Part shown: one piece after another, positions 18,488-27,641 of the stretch
Position numbering within the stretch: position 1 is the stretch's first letter
Layout of the letters: every line of letters starts with the position of its first letter
Source: Chitinophaga pinensis
GTDB taxonomy: Bacteria > Bacteroidota > Bacteroidia > Chitinophagales > Chitinophagaceae
DNA length: 64,000 nucleotides
Assembly (NCBI RefSeq): GCF_007896845.1
Contig: NZ_VOHS01000007.1
Span: 1-64,000 of the forward strand
Direction: 5' to 3'
Translations under genes and position numbers: made by a program
The notes under the pieces: model-generated
The model's input: only the letters and a program-made list of their open reading frames with translations
What the model was told of the DNA's origin: nothing
Databases searched by the model: none

Positions 18488-19492
18488 TTACGAGTTAATA
18501 CTACTATTTCTCCGAAGCTCTCTCGGGCTCAGTGAAAACCGCTTTTTTACAGCGTAGGAAAAGCTCGAATAATCCGTGTAACCGAATTCCTCTGCAAGGT
18601 CCTGTAAGGGTACAGCCGTTTCCGTGAGTTTGCGGTAAATGATACGCATCCGGGCATTCTGAAAAAAGTCATACACCGTAATGCCGTGTCGGCTCCGGAA
18701 GATCTCTTCCAGTTTCTTTTCATTGGTACCGGCAAATCTTGCAAGCTGTTTGAGGGTGGGAGGTGATGGCTGCTGTAGATGTTTCAGCAGATGTACTTCT
18801 GTACGCTCGCCTCTTTCGTGGTCGGCGGCACTCAGGCCGTTGGCATCTGTTAAATAACGTGTAAGCATATCAAGTGATTCAATGATGAATTCTCCTGTTT
18901 TCTGTTCTCTGTATTTTTCGCTGGCAGCTTTAGGTAATTGACGTTCTGTTATGTCTTGTATAATGTTGCGCAGCCGCTCATGGGCTATCATGTTCTGATC
19001 CAGGAGAGTTATGGTATTTTCGTTCGATAATTTATTGAGTAATTCCTGTACAACGGGGAAGCTTTCCTGATAACTTCTCAGCTCTTCTATCGGGATCTGG
19101 ATTTCCAGTGCCACATATAGCCCCGGTGATTTAAACCGCACGAGGTGTCTGAGACGCGGTGTTACGACAATGTTCATCTGATGCTGGAAAGTTTCGCTTT
19201 CGTGGCCATTCAGCTCATAAAACATGTTCCCCTTTAACGTATGGTGGAGCAACAGGTCGTCCACATTTCCTTTTATTTTGAATGCTGTCGGTTTGTTAAT
19301 GATATAATGACTCATCCACGCCTTATAGCTGTGATTGGCCACCTGCTGGAACAGGATACAACCAAAGCTGTCACTTACCGCATAAAACGGCTTCGTGCCC
19401 TGCAGCGCGTAGCTGGAATAGGCCTCAGGCAGGCCGGGGGTAAACAAAATCGGCTGCCCTATTTGGGTTGAAATGGACAATGGTAGGGTCAT
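18488..19492 (-). CDS. AraC-family transcriptional regulator
   Basis: A protein of 334 residues with an N-terminal ligand-type domain of about 230 residues and a C-terminal AraC double helix-turn-helix (LKQLARFAGTNEKKLEEIFR, ITVYDFFQNARMRIIYRKL, LQDLAEEFGYTDYSSFSYAV, KKRFSLSPRELRR). The layout fits the group that regulates siderophore or sugar uptake in Bacteroidetes. It lies 298 bases upstream of the GH2 gene on the same strand and is divergent from the PepSY gene at 19709, so either could be a target. It is not closely related to the two broken AraC-type genes near the left edge. Confidence 0.88.
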   Translation of the reverse strand: MTLPLSISTQIGQPILFTPGLPEAYSSYALQGTKPFYAVSDSFGCILFQQVANHSYKAWMSHYIINKPTAFKIKGNVDDLLLHHTLKGNMFYELNGHESETFQHQMNIVVTPRLRHLVRFKSPGLYVALEIQIPIEELRSYQESFPVVQELLNKLSNENTITLLDQNMIAHERLRNIIQDITERQLPKAASEKYREQKTGEFIIESLDMLTRYLTDANGLSAADHERGERTEVHLLKHLQQPSPPTLKQLARFAGTNEKKLEEIFRSRHGITVYDFFQNARMRIIYRKLTETAVPLQDLAEEFGYTDYSSFSYAVKKRFSLSPRELRRNSSINS

Positions 19493-19708
19493 CGTACTAC
19501 CAAATTATAGAACGGTACTGCAGCCTCATTACCAGTGCTCAATTTTTATTTTTTCCGTTTTGCGTAAGTAAAATTCCCTTTTCGTCTGGTTTTTCCATTT
19601 TAGCTCCCCGACTTTTGTCCCCTGATTCGGTAAGGAGACCCTATGCGACTAATGTGACCGGCCCCTACCGTAAGGAAGCAATTCATTTCTTAACATTTTG
19701 TCTGCCAC

Positions 19709-20986
19709 ATGGGGAACAATACGCAAGCAAACGGCAAGAAAAAAGGCCCGTCCTGGAGAAAAAAGCTGAACGGCTGGCTACACCTTTGGCTGGGACTGGC
19801 ATCCGGAATCATTGTATTTATCGTCGCTTTGACCGGCTGTATTTTTGTATTCCAGAAAGAAATCAATGAATGGGTGCATCATGATATCATGTTTGTCACA
19901 CCCACCCAACAACCGACACTCCCCCTTACCATACTACAGGAAAAGGCCCAGACCGCTCTCGGAAAGGAATTTCCGGTGCTGAGCACCTTTACCTACCGTC
20001 AGCCCGACCGCGCATGGGAATTCATTACCTATAAGGACGGCGACGAAAACGCCCTGACCCTCTTTGGCACCACCGCCTACTATAAAATGGCGTATGTCAA
20101 CCCATATACCGGTCAGGTGACCGCGGTACGCGATATGAAGAAGGATTTCTTCGTGATTGTAAAATACCTGCACTGGAGCCTGCTGCTGAATGATAAGTAT
20201 GGTCAGCCGATCGTAGGCTGGAGCACCTTTATATTCGTCATTCTGCTGATTACCGGACTAATCCTCTGGTGGCCTAAAAAGTGGTCCAAAAAAGCCCGCG
20301 AACAGAGCTTTAAGATCAAATGGTCAGGCAACTTCAAACGCGTCAATTACGACCTGCATAACGTATTAGGTTTCTATGCCATGGTCGTAGCCCTCGTGAT
20401 CGCCCTCACAGGAATGGTATGGGCCTTTAAATGGTTCCAGACAACCGTTTATGTGGTCGCTTCCCGTAGCGTTACACCGCCAAAACATAAAGAGGTTACC
20501 TCTGATACACTGGCACTGCCGCCGGCCAATGTTAAACCATTGGACATCGCCTACGCTACTGCCGTAAAGCAGTTCCCGAAAGCAAAACGTATCGGCGTAC
20601 GCGAAACGCCTGCCGCCAACACAGCGACGATACGTATGTTCGTATACTGGGGAAAAGAGACGTACTATGATTATGATGCCCTGCAGTTTGATAAAACAAC
20701 AGGTAAGCTGTTGTTACACGAAACAGCAAAAGATAAAAATGCCGGTGAAAAACTGATCGGTATGAACTATGATATTCATGTCGGCGCTATCGCCGGACTG
20801 CCAGGAAAGATCCTCGCTTTCTTTGCGAGTCTCATCTGCGCAAGTTTACCCGTTACCGGATTTCTGGTGTGGTGGAATAAAGGAAGAAAAGAGAAGAAGG
20901 ATAACAGACACAACAAACAGCATCACAAGAAAGTGCATCATGCACAGACAGAACAAAAAATGGTGGCCGATGCTGCCGGACATTAA
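19709..20986 (+). CDS. PepSY-associated membrane protein
   Basis: A protein of 425 residues of the PepSY-TM family. TM1 is in the N terminus (LWLGLASGIIVFIVALTGCI), followed by a periplasmic PepSY region, a helix pair (FIFVILLITGLILWWPKKW), a further helix (YAMVVALVIALTGMVWAFKW), a second periplasmic domain with YTDYD-like strands, and a final helix (FFASLICASLPVTGFLVWWN). The tail is basic and His-rich (HNKQHHKKVHH). Members often accompany TonB-dependent iron or siderophore receptors and have been linked to metal reduction, but no receptor is adjacent here. A terminator follows. Confidence 0.88.
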   Translation: MGNNTQANGKKKGPSWRKKLNGWLHLWLGLASGIIVFIVALTGCIFVFQKEINEWVHHDIMFVTPTQQPTLPLTILQEKAQTALGKEFPVLSTFTYRQPDRAWEFITYKDGDENALTLFGTTAYYKMAYVNPYTGQVTAVRDMKKDFFVIVKYLHWSLLLNDKYGQPIVGWSTFIFVILLITGLILWWPKKWSKKAREQSFKIKWSGNFKRVNYDLHNVLGFYAMVVALVIALTGMVWAFKWFQTTVYVVASRSVTPPKHKEVTSDTLALPPANVKPLDIAYATAVKQFPKAKRIGVRETPAANTATIRMFVYWGKETYYDYDALQFDKTTGKLLLHETAKDKNAGEKLIGMNYDIHVGAIAGLPGKILAFFASLICASLPVTGFLVWWNKGRKEKKDNRHNKQHHKKVHHAQTEQKMVADAAGH

Positions 20987-21012
20987 CAAAGCGTAGTAAT
21001 AGCCCACATACA

Positions 21013-21050
21013 CGGGAAAGCGCTCCGGTTATCACCGGGGCGCTTTCCTT
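21013..21050 (+). terminator. Hairpin terminator after the PepSY gene
   Basis: GGAAAGCGC.CCGG pairs with CCGG.GCGCTTTCC around a short loop, followed by TTTTGTTTGT: a classical rho-independent terminator. Confidence 0.8.
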
Positions 21051-21327
21051 TTGTTTGTATACTTATTGGGGTTAGCACCGGAAACGGTCGTGCCGGGATG
21101 AATAGGCGCCAGATGATCTTTCGCGGCATCAGCAATTATTTTTCTCACAATCTTTCTGTCAATCTGTTCCAGATGGTGTGTAAGTAATGCGGGGTCCATG
21201 ATCGTACGGATTAAGGTGACGGGGTTGTTTGTACGATACAAATGTAGTCCTGTAGCAAGGTGCCGGACAATGGGAAATACACGGTTTCCGATGGGGGGAA
21301 TTTTCCCGTATGGGAGTGATAACAAAT

Positions 21328-21362
21328 GAAAATGCCTTTTACGAATTCCGTAAAAGGCATTT
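21328..21362. terminator. Hairpin terminator after the XRE/ImmA gene
   Basis: A 15-bp perfect stem (AAAATGCCTTTTACG with CGTAAAAGGCATTTT) and a five-base loop lie 22 bases after the stop of the minus-strand gene. The flanks are A/T rich on both sides. Confidence 0.8.
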
Positions 21363-21383
21363 TCCATAAAATTTTTACGGTAC

Positions 21384-22427
21384 TCAGGATAAAACCGCAA
21401 ATACTTCCAGTTGCTTTTTCAGCGCTTCTTCCGGGATGCCGGTCAGTGCTTCCGCCTTCTGGGCAGGAATGACTTCCTCCGCCATCAGCCTGCGCACCAT
21501 CCTGTCAAAACGGCCGGTCTTTTCCTGACCTGTATAACATCCAAGACCAATTTCGTCTTTGTTATCCATGATCATACGGAAGAATGCCCCGGTCTCTTTC
21601 CGGTCAATGATGTCTTTGAAGATGGCGTGTTTCATAATTACCTGCATCGGAAGACCATACTGTTCTTTGATACAGATCAGTTCTCCGGGTGCAATAGCCG
21701 TCCTTTTAGCCCCCAATAATGATTCCAGCGTATCGCCGGGAAGCAGCATCGCCGCTGCAAAGGTTTGACAGATGCGGTCCTTGTCTGCCGTCTCCGGAAC
21801 AGTCAATAACAGCTGGCCTAATTCATACAATGCGTAATAACGCTTGATGTCAGCCTGCCTGTCCTGATGCAGTACGATCAGCGGTACCTTGTCAATCCAG
21901 GTGCCCAGCGCATCGAATGTGACAGGCGCATCTACTTCAATGACGCGGATAGATCTTTCCTCCAGCATCCCTGTAATGTTGTGAACCGGGCCTTTGCCAA
22001 GGTCCCATTTGTCCAGTAGTCTGACAGCAATCGCAGCCGCTGCTGTCTCATCCGCTACCGGAAATGTCTTCAGTGGATGACTGAATCTGACCGGCATGTT
22101 GAGTAATGATTCTGCCTGCAGATAACGCTCCAGTACGCCTTTCACCTTCTCCTTAATACTGTCGATCTGTTTAGATGGTACGTTCCCCTTACGTGGAAAT
22201 TCAAAATCCGGCAGTCTGAATGCCGGTTGTCCTTCAAAGTAACCTGGTTTTACGCCCAATGCAGCTGATAACAACAATAAGATTTTACGGGAGGGATGCA
22301 TTACATCAGCTTCATATTTACTCAGCGCCTGTTTGGTAATGGAATTTGCGGTTTGATTGGCCAGGTCCTGCAGGGACCAGCCTTTAATTTTACGTGCGGC
22401 TTTTAATCGTTCTCCGAAATATTGCAT
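21384..22427 (-). CDS. XRE regulator with degenerate ImmA/IrrE domain
   Basis: A protein of 347 residues. Residues 1-65 form a Cro/C1-type helix-turn-helix (RLKAARKIKGWSLQDLANQT, ITKQALSKYEADVMHPSRKI). Residues about 125-260 follow the ImmA/IrrE layout (LDALGTW...PLIVLHQDRQADIKRYYALY, then FAAAMLLPGDTLESLLG). In active members the core reads HELGH and a downstream glutamate completes the zinc site. Here it reads Y201-E-L-G-Q205, and the usual E in ERxANxFAA is replaced (DRICQTFAA). The protein can still bind DNA but should not bind zinc or cleave a repressor; a pure sensor or scaffold role is likely. It is divergent from the M28 peptidase gene. Confidence 0.88.
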   Translation of the reverse strand: MQYFGERLKAARKIKGWSLQDLANQTANSITKQALSKYEADVMHPSRKILLLLSAALGVKPGYFEGQPAFRLPDFEFPRKGNVPSKQIDSIKEKVKGVLERYLQAESLLNMPVRFSHPLKTFPVADETAAAAIAVRLLDKWDLGKGPVHNITGMLEERSIRVIEVDAPVTFDALGTWIDKVPLIVLHQDRQADIKRYYALYELGQLLLTVPETADKDRICQTFAAAMLLPGDTLESLLGAKRTAIAPGELICIKEQYGLPMQVIMKHAIFKDIIDRKETGAFFRMIMDNKDEIGLGCYTGQEKTGRFDRMVRRLMAEEVIPAQKAEALTGIPEEALKKQLEVFAVLS

Positions 22428-22547
22428 ACAGTTTAGATTTAGGGAGGGGTGTGGTCGGCAAACATATAATTATTTACGCAAAGAGAGAACATCAGCAGGG
22501 AGGACCTTTCATGAATTTAATATCTTTAGTGGAAATACAACTTGCTC

Positions 22548-24188
22548 ATGAAAGACCTGCGTTCTCTTTTATTGCTGGCTACGCTGGCTGCCGCCTGTAA
22601 TACAGGCACAAAGCAGGCGGGCCGGGAAGACGACTCCACCGCCATTAAAGCCATCGATTCCGCCGGTCTGATGCGTGATATCTCCGTACTGGCGTCCGAC
22701 GAATTTCAGGGCCGCAAACCCTTTACCATCGGTGAAGAAAAAACCCTCGCCTATCTGGAAAAGCGATTTAAGGAAATCGGCCTCCAACCGGGTAACGGTA
22801 ATAGTTATCTGCAGGACGTACCCATGGTAGAAATCCAGTCCAATCCGGATGGTGACCTCCGGATCAATGGAAAGAAGGGTGACCTGAAACTCACCTATCT
22901 GGACCAGTATGTAGCCGGTACCAAACGTGTACAGGATCAGGTATCTATCAATAACTCCGAAATGATCTTTGCCGGGTTCGGTATCGTTGCGCCGGAATAT
23001 AACTGGAATGATTATGCCGGACTGGATGTGAAAGGCAAGACCGTTGTCGTAATGGTGAATGATCCGGGATTCTATGACAGTACCCTGTTCAAAGGAAAGA
23101 CCCGTACCATGACCTACTACGGCCGCTGGACATACAAATTTGAAGAAGCTGCCCGTCAGGGAGCCGCCGGTATTCTCATCATCCATGATGTATTGCCCGC
23201 CAGCTACGGCTGGACCGTCGTACGTAGTGGCTGGTCTAAACCCAAACTGGATCTGCAGACTGCCGATAACAACATGAGCCGTGCCGCTATTGAAGGATGG
23301 CTCACACAGGAATCCGCCAAAAAGCTATTCCAGCTGGCAGGCGTATCTGACACGATCATGAATCAGGCAAAACGCCCGGGATTCAAGCCGGTATCTTTAG
23401 GCGTAAGCGCTTCCCTGACCCTCCATAATAAAACCCGTAAATCTGTTTCCCACAACGTGGCTGCACTCCTGCCCGGAACAGAAAGAAAAGATGAATACAT
23501 CATCTATTCCGCTCACTGGGATCACCTCGGCGTAGGGGAAGCCGTAAAAGGAGATACTATTTATAATGGTGCGCTCGATAATGCTTCCGGCGTATCAGGC
23601 CTGTTACAACTGGCAACAGCCTTTAAGAAACTACAACATCCGCCTGAACGTTCCGTATTGTTCCTCGCTTTAACTGGTGAAGAACAAGGCCTGCTGGGTT
23701 CAGAATACTATGCAACGCATCCCATATTCCCGATCAAATCCACCGTTGCCGATATCAACATGGATGTACTTAACTTCTTCGGGCGTACAAAAGACATCAC
23801 TATTATCGGAAAAGGACAATCTGAGCTGGATGATTACGCAGCAAAAGCAGCCGAAAAACAAGGCCGTTTCCTGATACCTGAAGCCAATCCTTCTGGTGGA
23901 TGGTTCTTCCGTTCAGACCACTTTAATTTCGCCAAAGTCGGCATTCCTGCATTGTATCCGGGTAGCGGCAATCAGTCCTTGTATCATGATTCCACCTGGG
24001 CGCCGGATCATGCCGCCATGTACGGCCGTGATCACTACCACTCTCCGTTCGACCAACTGGATCCCAGCTGGGAATTGTCCGGAATGGTGGAAGATGTACG
24101 TTTCCTCTTTGATGTAGGCCTCACCTTATCCAATGAAGATAAGTTCCCGCAATGGAAAGAAGGTTCAGAATTCAAAGCAAAAAGATAG
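22548..24188 (+). CDS. M28-family metallopeptidase lipoprotein with PA domain
   Basis: A protein of 546 residues. The start at 22548 gives a lipoprotein signal (MKDLRSLLLLATLAAAC, Cys17). The N-terminal helices are followed by a protease-associated insertion (GLDVKGKTVVVMVNDPGFYD, EEAARQGAAGILIIHDV), then the M28 di-zinc catalytic core: IYSAHWDHLGVG (first ligand), NGALDNASGVSGLLQLA (bridging Asp), ALTGEEQGLLGSEYY (catalytic Glu and ligand), and FFRSDHFNFAKVGIPAL with the last ligand. Such enzymes remove N-terminal residues from peptides in the periplasm. It is a single gene with its own terminator at 24211-24243. Confidence 0.92.
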   Translation: MKDLRSLLLLATLAAACNTGTKQAGREDDSTAIKAIDSAGLMRDISVLASDEFQGRKPFTIGEEKTLAYLEKRFKEIGLQPGNGNSYLQDVPMVEIQSNPDGDLRINGKKGDLKLTYLDQYVAGTKRVQDQVSINNSEMIFAGFGIVAPEYNWNDYAGLDVKGKTVVVMVNDPGFYDSTLFKGKTRTMTYYGRWTYKFEEAARQGAAGILIIHDVLPASYGWTVVRSGWSKPKLDLQTADNNMSRAAIEGWLTQESAKKLFQLAGVSDTIMNQAKRPGFKPVSLGVSASLTLHNKTRKSVSHNVAALLPGTERKDEYIIYSAHWDHLGVGEAVKGDTIYNGALDNASGVSGLLQLATAFKKLQHPPERSVLFLALTGEEQGLLGSEYYATHPIFPIKSTVADINMDVLNFFGRTKDITIIGKGQSELDDYAAKAAEKQGRFLIPEANPSGGWFFRSDHFNFAKVGIPALYPGSGNQSLYHDSTWAPDHAAMYGRDHYHSPFDQLDPSWELSGMVEDVRFLFDVGLTLSNEDKFPQWKEGSEFKAKR

Positions 24189-24210
24189 CAGTTATTATAA
24201 ATAGCTGATG

Positions 24211-24243
24211 ATCCGGAAGTCCCGTTAGACAGGGCTTCCGGAT
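24211..24243 (+). terminator. Hairpin terminator after the M28 gene
   Basis: ATCCGGAAGTCC at 24211-24222 pairs with GGGCTTCCGGAT at 24232-24243 (one G-T pair), followed by TTTTATTT. Confidence 0.8.
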
Positions 24244-24303
24244 TTTTATTTCCAGTAGGAAGATCAAAGAATCTTAATCATCTTTGTAAGGTAATCAACC
24301 AGA

Positions 24304-26765
24304 ATGAGCATTATCAGAAGTATCATCTGTATACTTTTCTCCTTACTGTTATGCCTGCATGCAGGAGCACAGCCACGACTAAAAAAGAAATATCCAATCA
24401 GGAACGTTGGGCCCTGATCAATAGTGCTGCGCAGGATAGTAATCTGGTCGATCTGATGATCGAACAGGGACAACACTATGTCTGGATGCCTGAAAAGTTA
24501 CGCGTGCATCTGGATACAGCACTTCTTTTGTCCGAAAGAGCGAAGCAACTGGCTCACCGCCTCAATTACCAGAACGGGTATATGGAAGCCCGTCTGCTGG
24601 CGGTAAAGGCGTATCTGGAAGGCAGACAACCCGGACATGTGGTGGACTTGATCCGTACTTCACCTGATAAAGTGTTCGTAGTCAACGCACAAATGCTGGT
24701 TGGAATAAGCTATCTGGAACGGCCTTATAGTAATAAAGCAGACATGGACACCGCCGGTACCTGGTTCCGTCAGGCATTTTATGAAAGCCGGAAAATCAGG
24801 TATGTAAAAGGACAACGGGAGGCTACCCGCCTGCTTGGGAGACACTATTTTGAATCCCATAATATCAAAGCCGGTAAAGAAATGTACCTGTCAGTCATTA
24901 ATGAATTACACGCCGAACATAATTACCTCGATGAGGCAGATTGGTGGATTGATCTGGGATATCGTATTCCTGATCATGACAGCACTTTTACGGCAAAGGC
25001 AGAATACATGACCAATGCACTGCTCATCTATATCCGCCTCAAAGATATTCCACGGCAGATCTGGGTATGGGGAGCCAGAGCAGAAGTATATCGCCGGCAA
25101 GGGAAATTACAACTGGCAGAAGCCGGTTTGCTAAAGGTACTCGAAATGGAAAAAGCGCAGGGAGACAAATATCTGCCGCGTAACTATATCCAACTGATGG
25201 ATATCAGCCTGTTCAGGAGTAATCTGAATAAAGCATTGGGGTATGGATTGGCCTGTGTACAGGCAATTGACGAATCCGGAGATAGTGCAATGGCAGGTAT
25301 GACCTATGAGAAAATAGGGTCCATATACAGTCAGTTGAATGATCCCGTTCGTAGCATTGAATGGTATCGGAAGGCACTCACCGTTTATGAGCGCAATTTT
25401 GACAAAGGACCTGTCTCCAGAATTAACTACTACCTTACAAAAGAACTGATCAGACAGGGACAGACCGCCGAGGCACTGGCCATGCTGAATCGTACCATGA
25501 AGTATTTTCCGCCGGTACATCATCTCAACAAAGAACTGGTGGCAGGCGCATATGCCGCCTGTTATACAGTGATGGGACAATACAGGAAAGCAGAGCAGTA
25601 TTATCAGGAAATGCTGTATTGGGAAAGTCGTACCCGGCTGGGTAATGAAATATCAGCTATCACCTATTATTCCGTCGGCAAATTCTATCTCGAACGGAAA
25701 CAATATGAAAGAGGAGCGATTTATCTGGATACAGCTTTAGCCATCATGCCCGGCCGTACACCGGTGACCATGGTGAAAGACATCCACCTGATGTTGTTTC
25801 AGGCAGATTCTATACTCAACAGAAGCGCATCCGCCATCCATCATCTGCGCGCCTACCAGTTATTAATTGATTCTATTTATAGCGCCACACATATGACAGA
25901 ACTGGAAGAAATACAGGTAAAGTATGAAACCAGTCAGAAAGAAAAAGATATTGCTGCGCTACGCCAGCAAAGCCTGATGCAGCAGAAGCAGATCAGACAA
26001 TCTAACCTTTTGAAACGTGTCACTTTTGGTAGCATTATACTGTTGGTATACTGTTAATACTCAGCGTAAAACCGATATCGCCTCAAGCAGAGGAGTATAC
26101 GCGCACTGGCTATTAAACAGAAAGAGATCACAGCTAAAAATAACTCCCTGCAAAGATTAGTAGAGGAAAAAGAATGGCTGGTAAAAGAAGTGCATCACCG
26201 GGTAAAAAATAACCTCCAGATTGTTATGAGCCTGCTGAACACACAGTCCAATTTTCTGGAAAGTGAAGCAGCACTGGCAGCTATTAAAGACAGCGCTCAT
26301 CGCATGCAATCCATATCGCTCATTCACCAGAAATTATACCAGTCCGAATACCTGAGCCTTGTCAGTATGCCATCCTATATCCATGAACTGGTACATTATC
26401 TGGAAGATAGCTACCGGGGCGTAGGGCATATCTTTTTCGACCTGCATATAGCACAGGTAGAAATGGATGTTTCTCAGGCAGTGCCCATGGGATTGATATT
26501 AAGTGAAGTAGTGACCAATGCCATTAAATACGCCTTCCCAACGGAAAAGGAGGCAGCATTTCCATCTCACTGGATATATCAGCGGTAATAAATTACTGCT
26601 GATCATTGCTGATAATGGAAAGGGACTTCCCTCCGACGTCAATTTCGCAGAAGGGAAGTCACTGGTATAAGATTGATACAAACCTTTGCCGCGCAACTGG
26701 ATGGCCAGCTGGAGATTGAAAGTAATCATGGACTGACTGTCCGTCTTACCTTCCAGCAACAATAA
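24304..26765 (+). pseudogene. TPR sensor histidine kinase (HisKA_2 type), several frameshifts
   Basis: A signal peptide is read from ATG 24304 (MSIIRSIICILFSLLLCL). The frame is lost near 24373 and continues as KKEISNQERWALINSAAQ with a long TPR-like helical region and a coiled coil (ELEEIQVKYETSQKEKDIAA). A membrane helix near 26030-26065 is crossed by two breaks. The kinase core follows: EVHHRVKNNLQIVMSLLNTQ (phospho-accepting His of HisKA_2), MGLILSEVVTNAIKYAFP (N box), and, after losses near 26548 and 26668, IIADNGKGLPSDVN (G1) and GIRLIQTFAAQLDGQLEIES, ending LTFQQQ at 26765. No response regulator adjoins it. It ends two bases from the convergent caspase operon. Confidence 0.7.
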
Positions 26766-26767
26766 CC

Positions 26768-27631
26768 TTATTCCGCTTTTACACCCGTCTCCGATTGAAT
26801 AGAAAACGGTACCTGTGAAAGAAATTCATATGCTTTGTTGCCGTAGTGAAACAGATTAGGATGTTGTTCGGCGGTAAATCCTCTGTTAATAGCAGCGAAT
26901 AAATCATTATAGCTATTTACAGGCTCATTCAGGACCTTTTGTAGTTTGGCGGTAAACATACCATTTCCCCAGACTTCCATCGCTAATTCATCGTCCTGAC
27001 AGGCACCAAATTGAATGACGTAAGCCTTGATGTCTTCAGGTTTTGTGTGAGGGGAGCCTGTATCGTGTCATATTCAGCCTTATGCGCGTTATACGTGCGT
27101 ATCAATGCCCACAGCGGCGCAAATCTTGCCCGGGTGTAAGTCGCAGGATCTATGCGCGTGTTAAGATCCACCGGAACGGCATTTTAGCAACAGATCCTGA
27201 GTGACAGCTATCCGAAAAGATCAGGATACGTACCCCTTCTTTGAACTGACCAAAGCAGGCAAACAATTCGTCGTCTATCAGTTGCCGGTCATACAGGCAC
27301 CATGTCTCATCAAATCCGTCCATTTCGCCGAAGTTATTCGTCTCATCCTTGTTGGTGTCTGTCAACACGCCGCCATGACCGGAATACGTTAAAAGAAAGA
27401 TATCGCCTGACTGTAACTGTCCGGCTGCCGTCTGCAGATGTTGCAGGACGTTGGCAGCCGTCGCCTCCTTTGTCAGTAAAGAGAAGATCTGCCCGAAGCC
27501 TGCTTTCTCTGCGATTGATCTGTATACCGCAGCGTCATTTTCACAGGCGAACAATTCTCCGTTCCAGCCTTCATAACTGCCGGATTAACGGCATTGAGAC
27601 CGATGTGTAGTGCATAACTTTGTGGTGTCAT
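26768..27631 (-). pseudogene. Caspase-family (C14) protein, third gene of the caspase operon, three frameshifts
   Basis: Starting at ATG 27631: MTPQSYALHIGLNAVNPAVY, then after a loss near 27577 GWNGELFACENDAAVYRSIA. The catalytic pair is plain: His in FLLTYSGHGGVLTD and Cys in LIFSDSCHSGSVAKM. Losses near 27180 and 27045 restore VPVDLNTRIDPATYTRA and NLKDIKAYVIQFGACQDDEL, the p10-like strand, then EVWGNGMFTAKLQKVL to the end at 26768. The length of about 287 residues is that of a bare metacaspase-like domain with no added effector region. It starts ten bases after the preceding gene in a three-gene operon. Metacaspase-type members cleave after basic residues; specificity here is not known. 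Confidence 0.7.
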
Positions 27632-27641
27632 ATAAGGGGTA

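Larger units (their letters stand above)
20987..21383. other. Intergenic region with two terminators
   Basis: Two strong hairpins occupy the ends of this stretch: one for the PepSY gene and one for the XRE regulator. Between them an open frame exists on the minus strand, but I see no convincing gene. Confidence 0.5.

Noticed and set aside
21032..21400. Open frame of 122 codons on the minus strand
   Set aside because: Its start covers the end of the XRE gene and a 15-bp terminator, and its end runs through the PepSY terminator. The composition looks non-coding. A shorter version from 21199 (55 residues) cannot be excluded but has no support.
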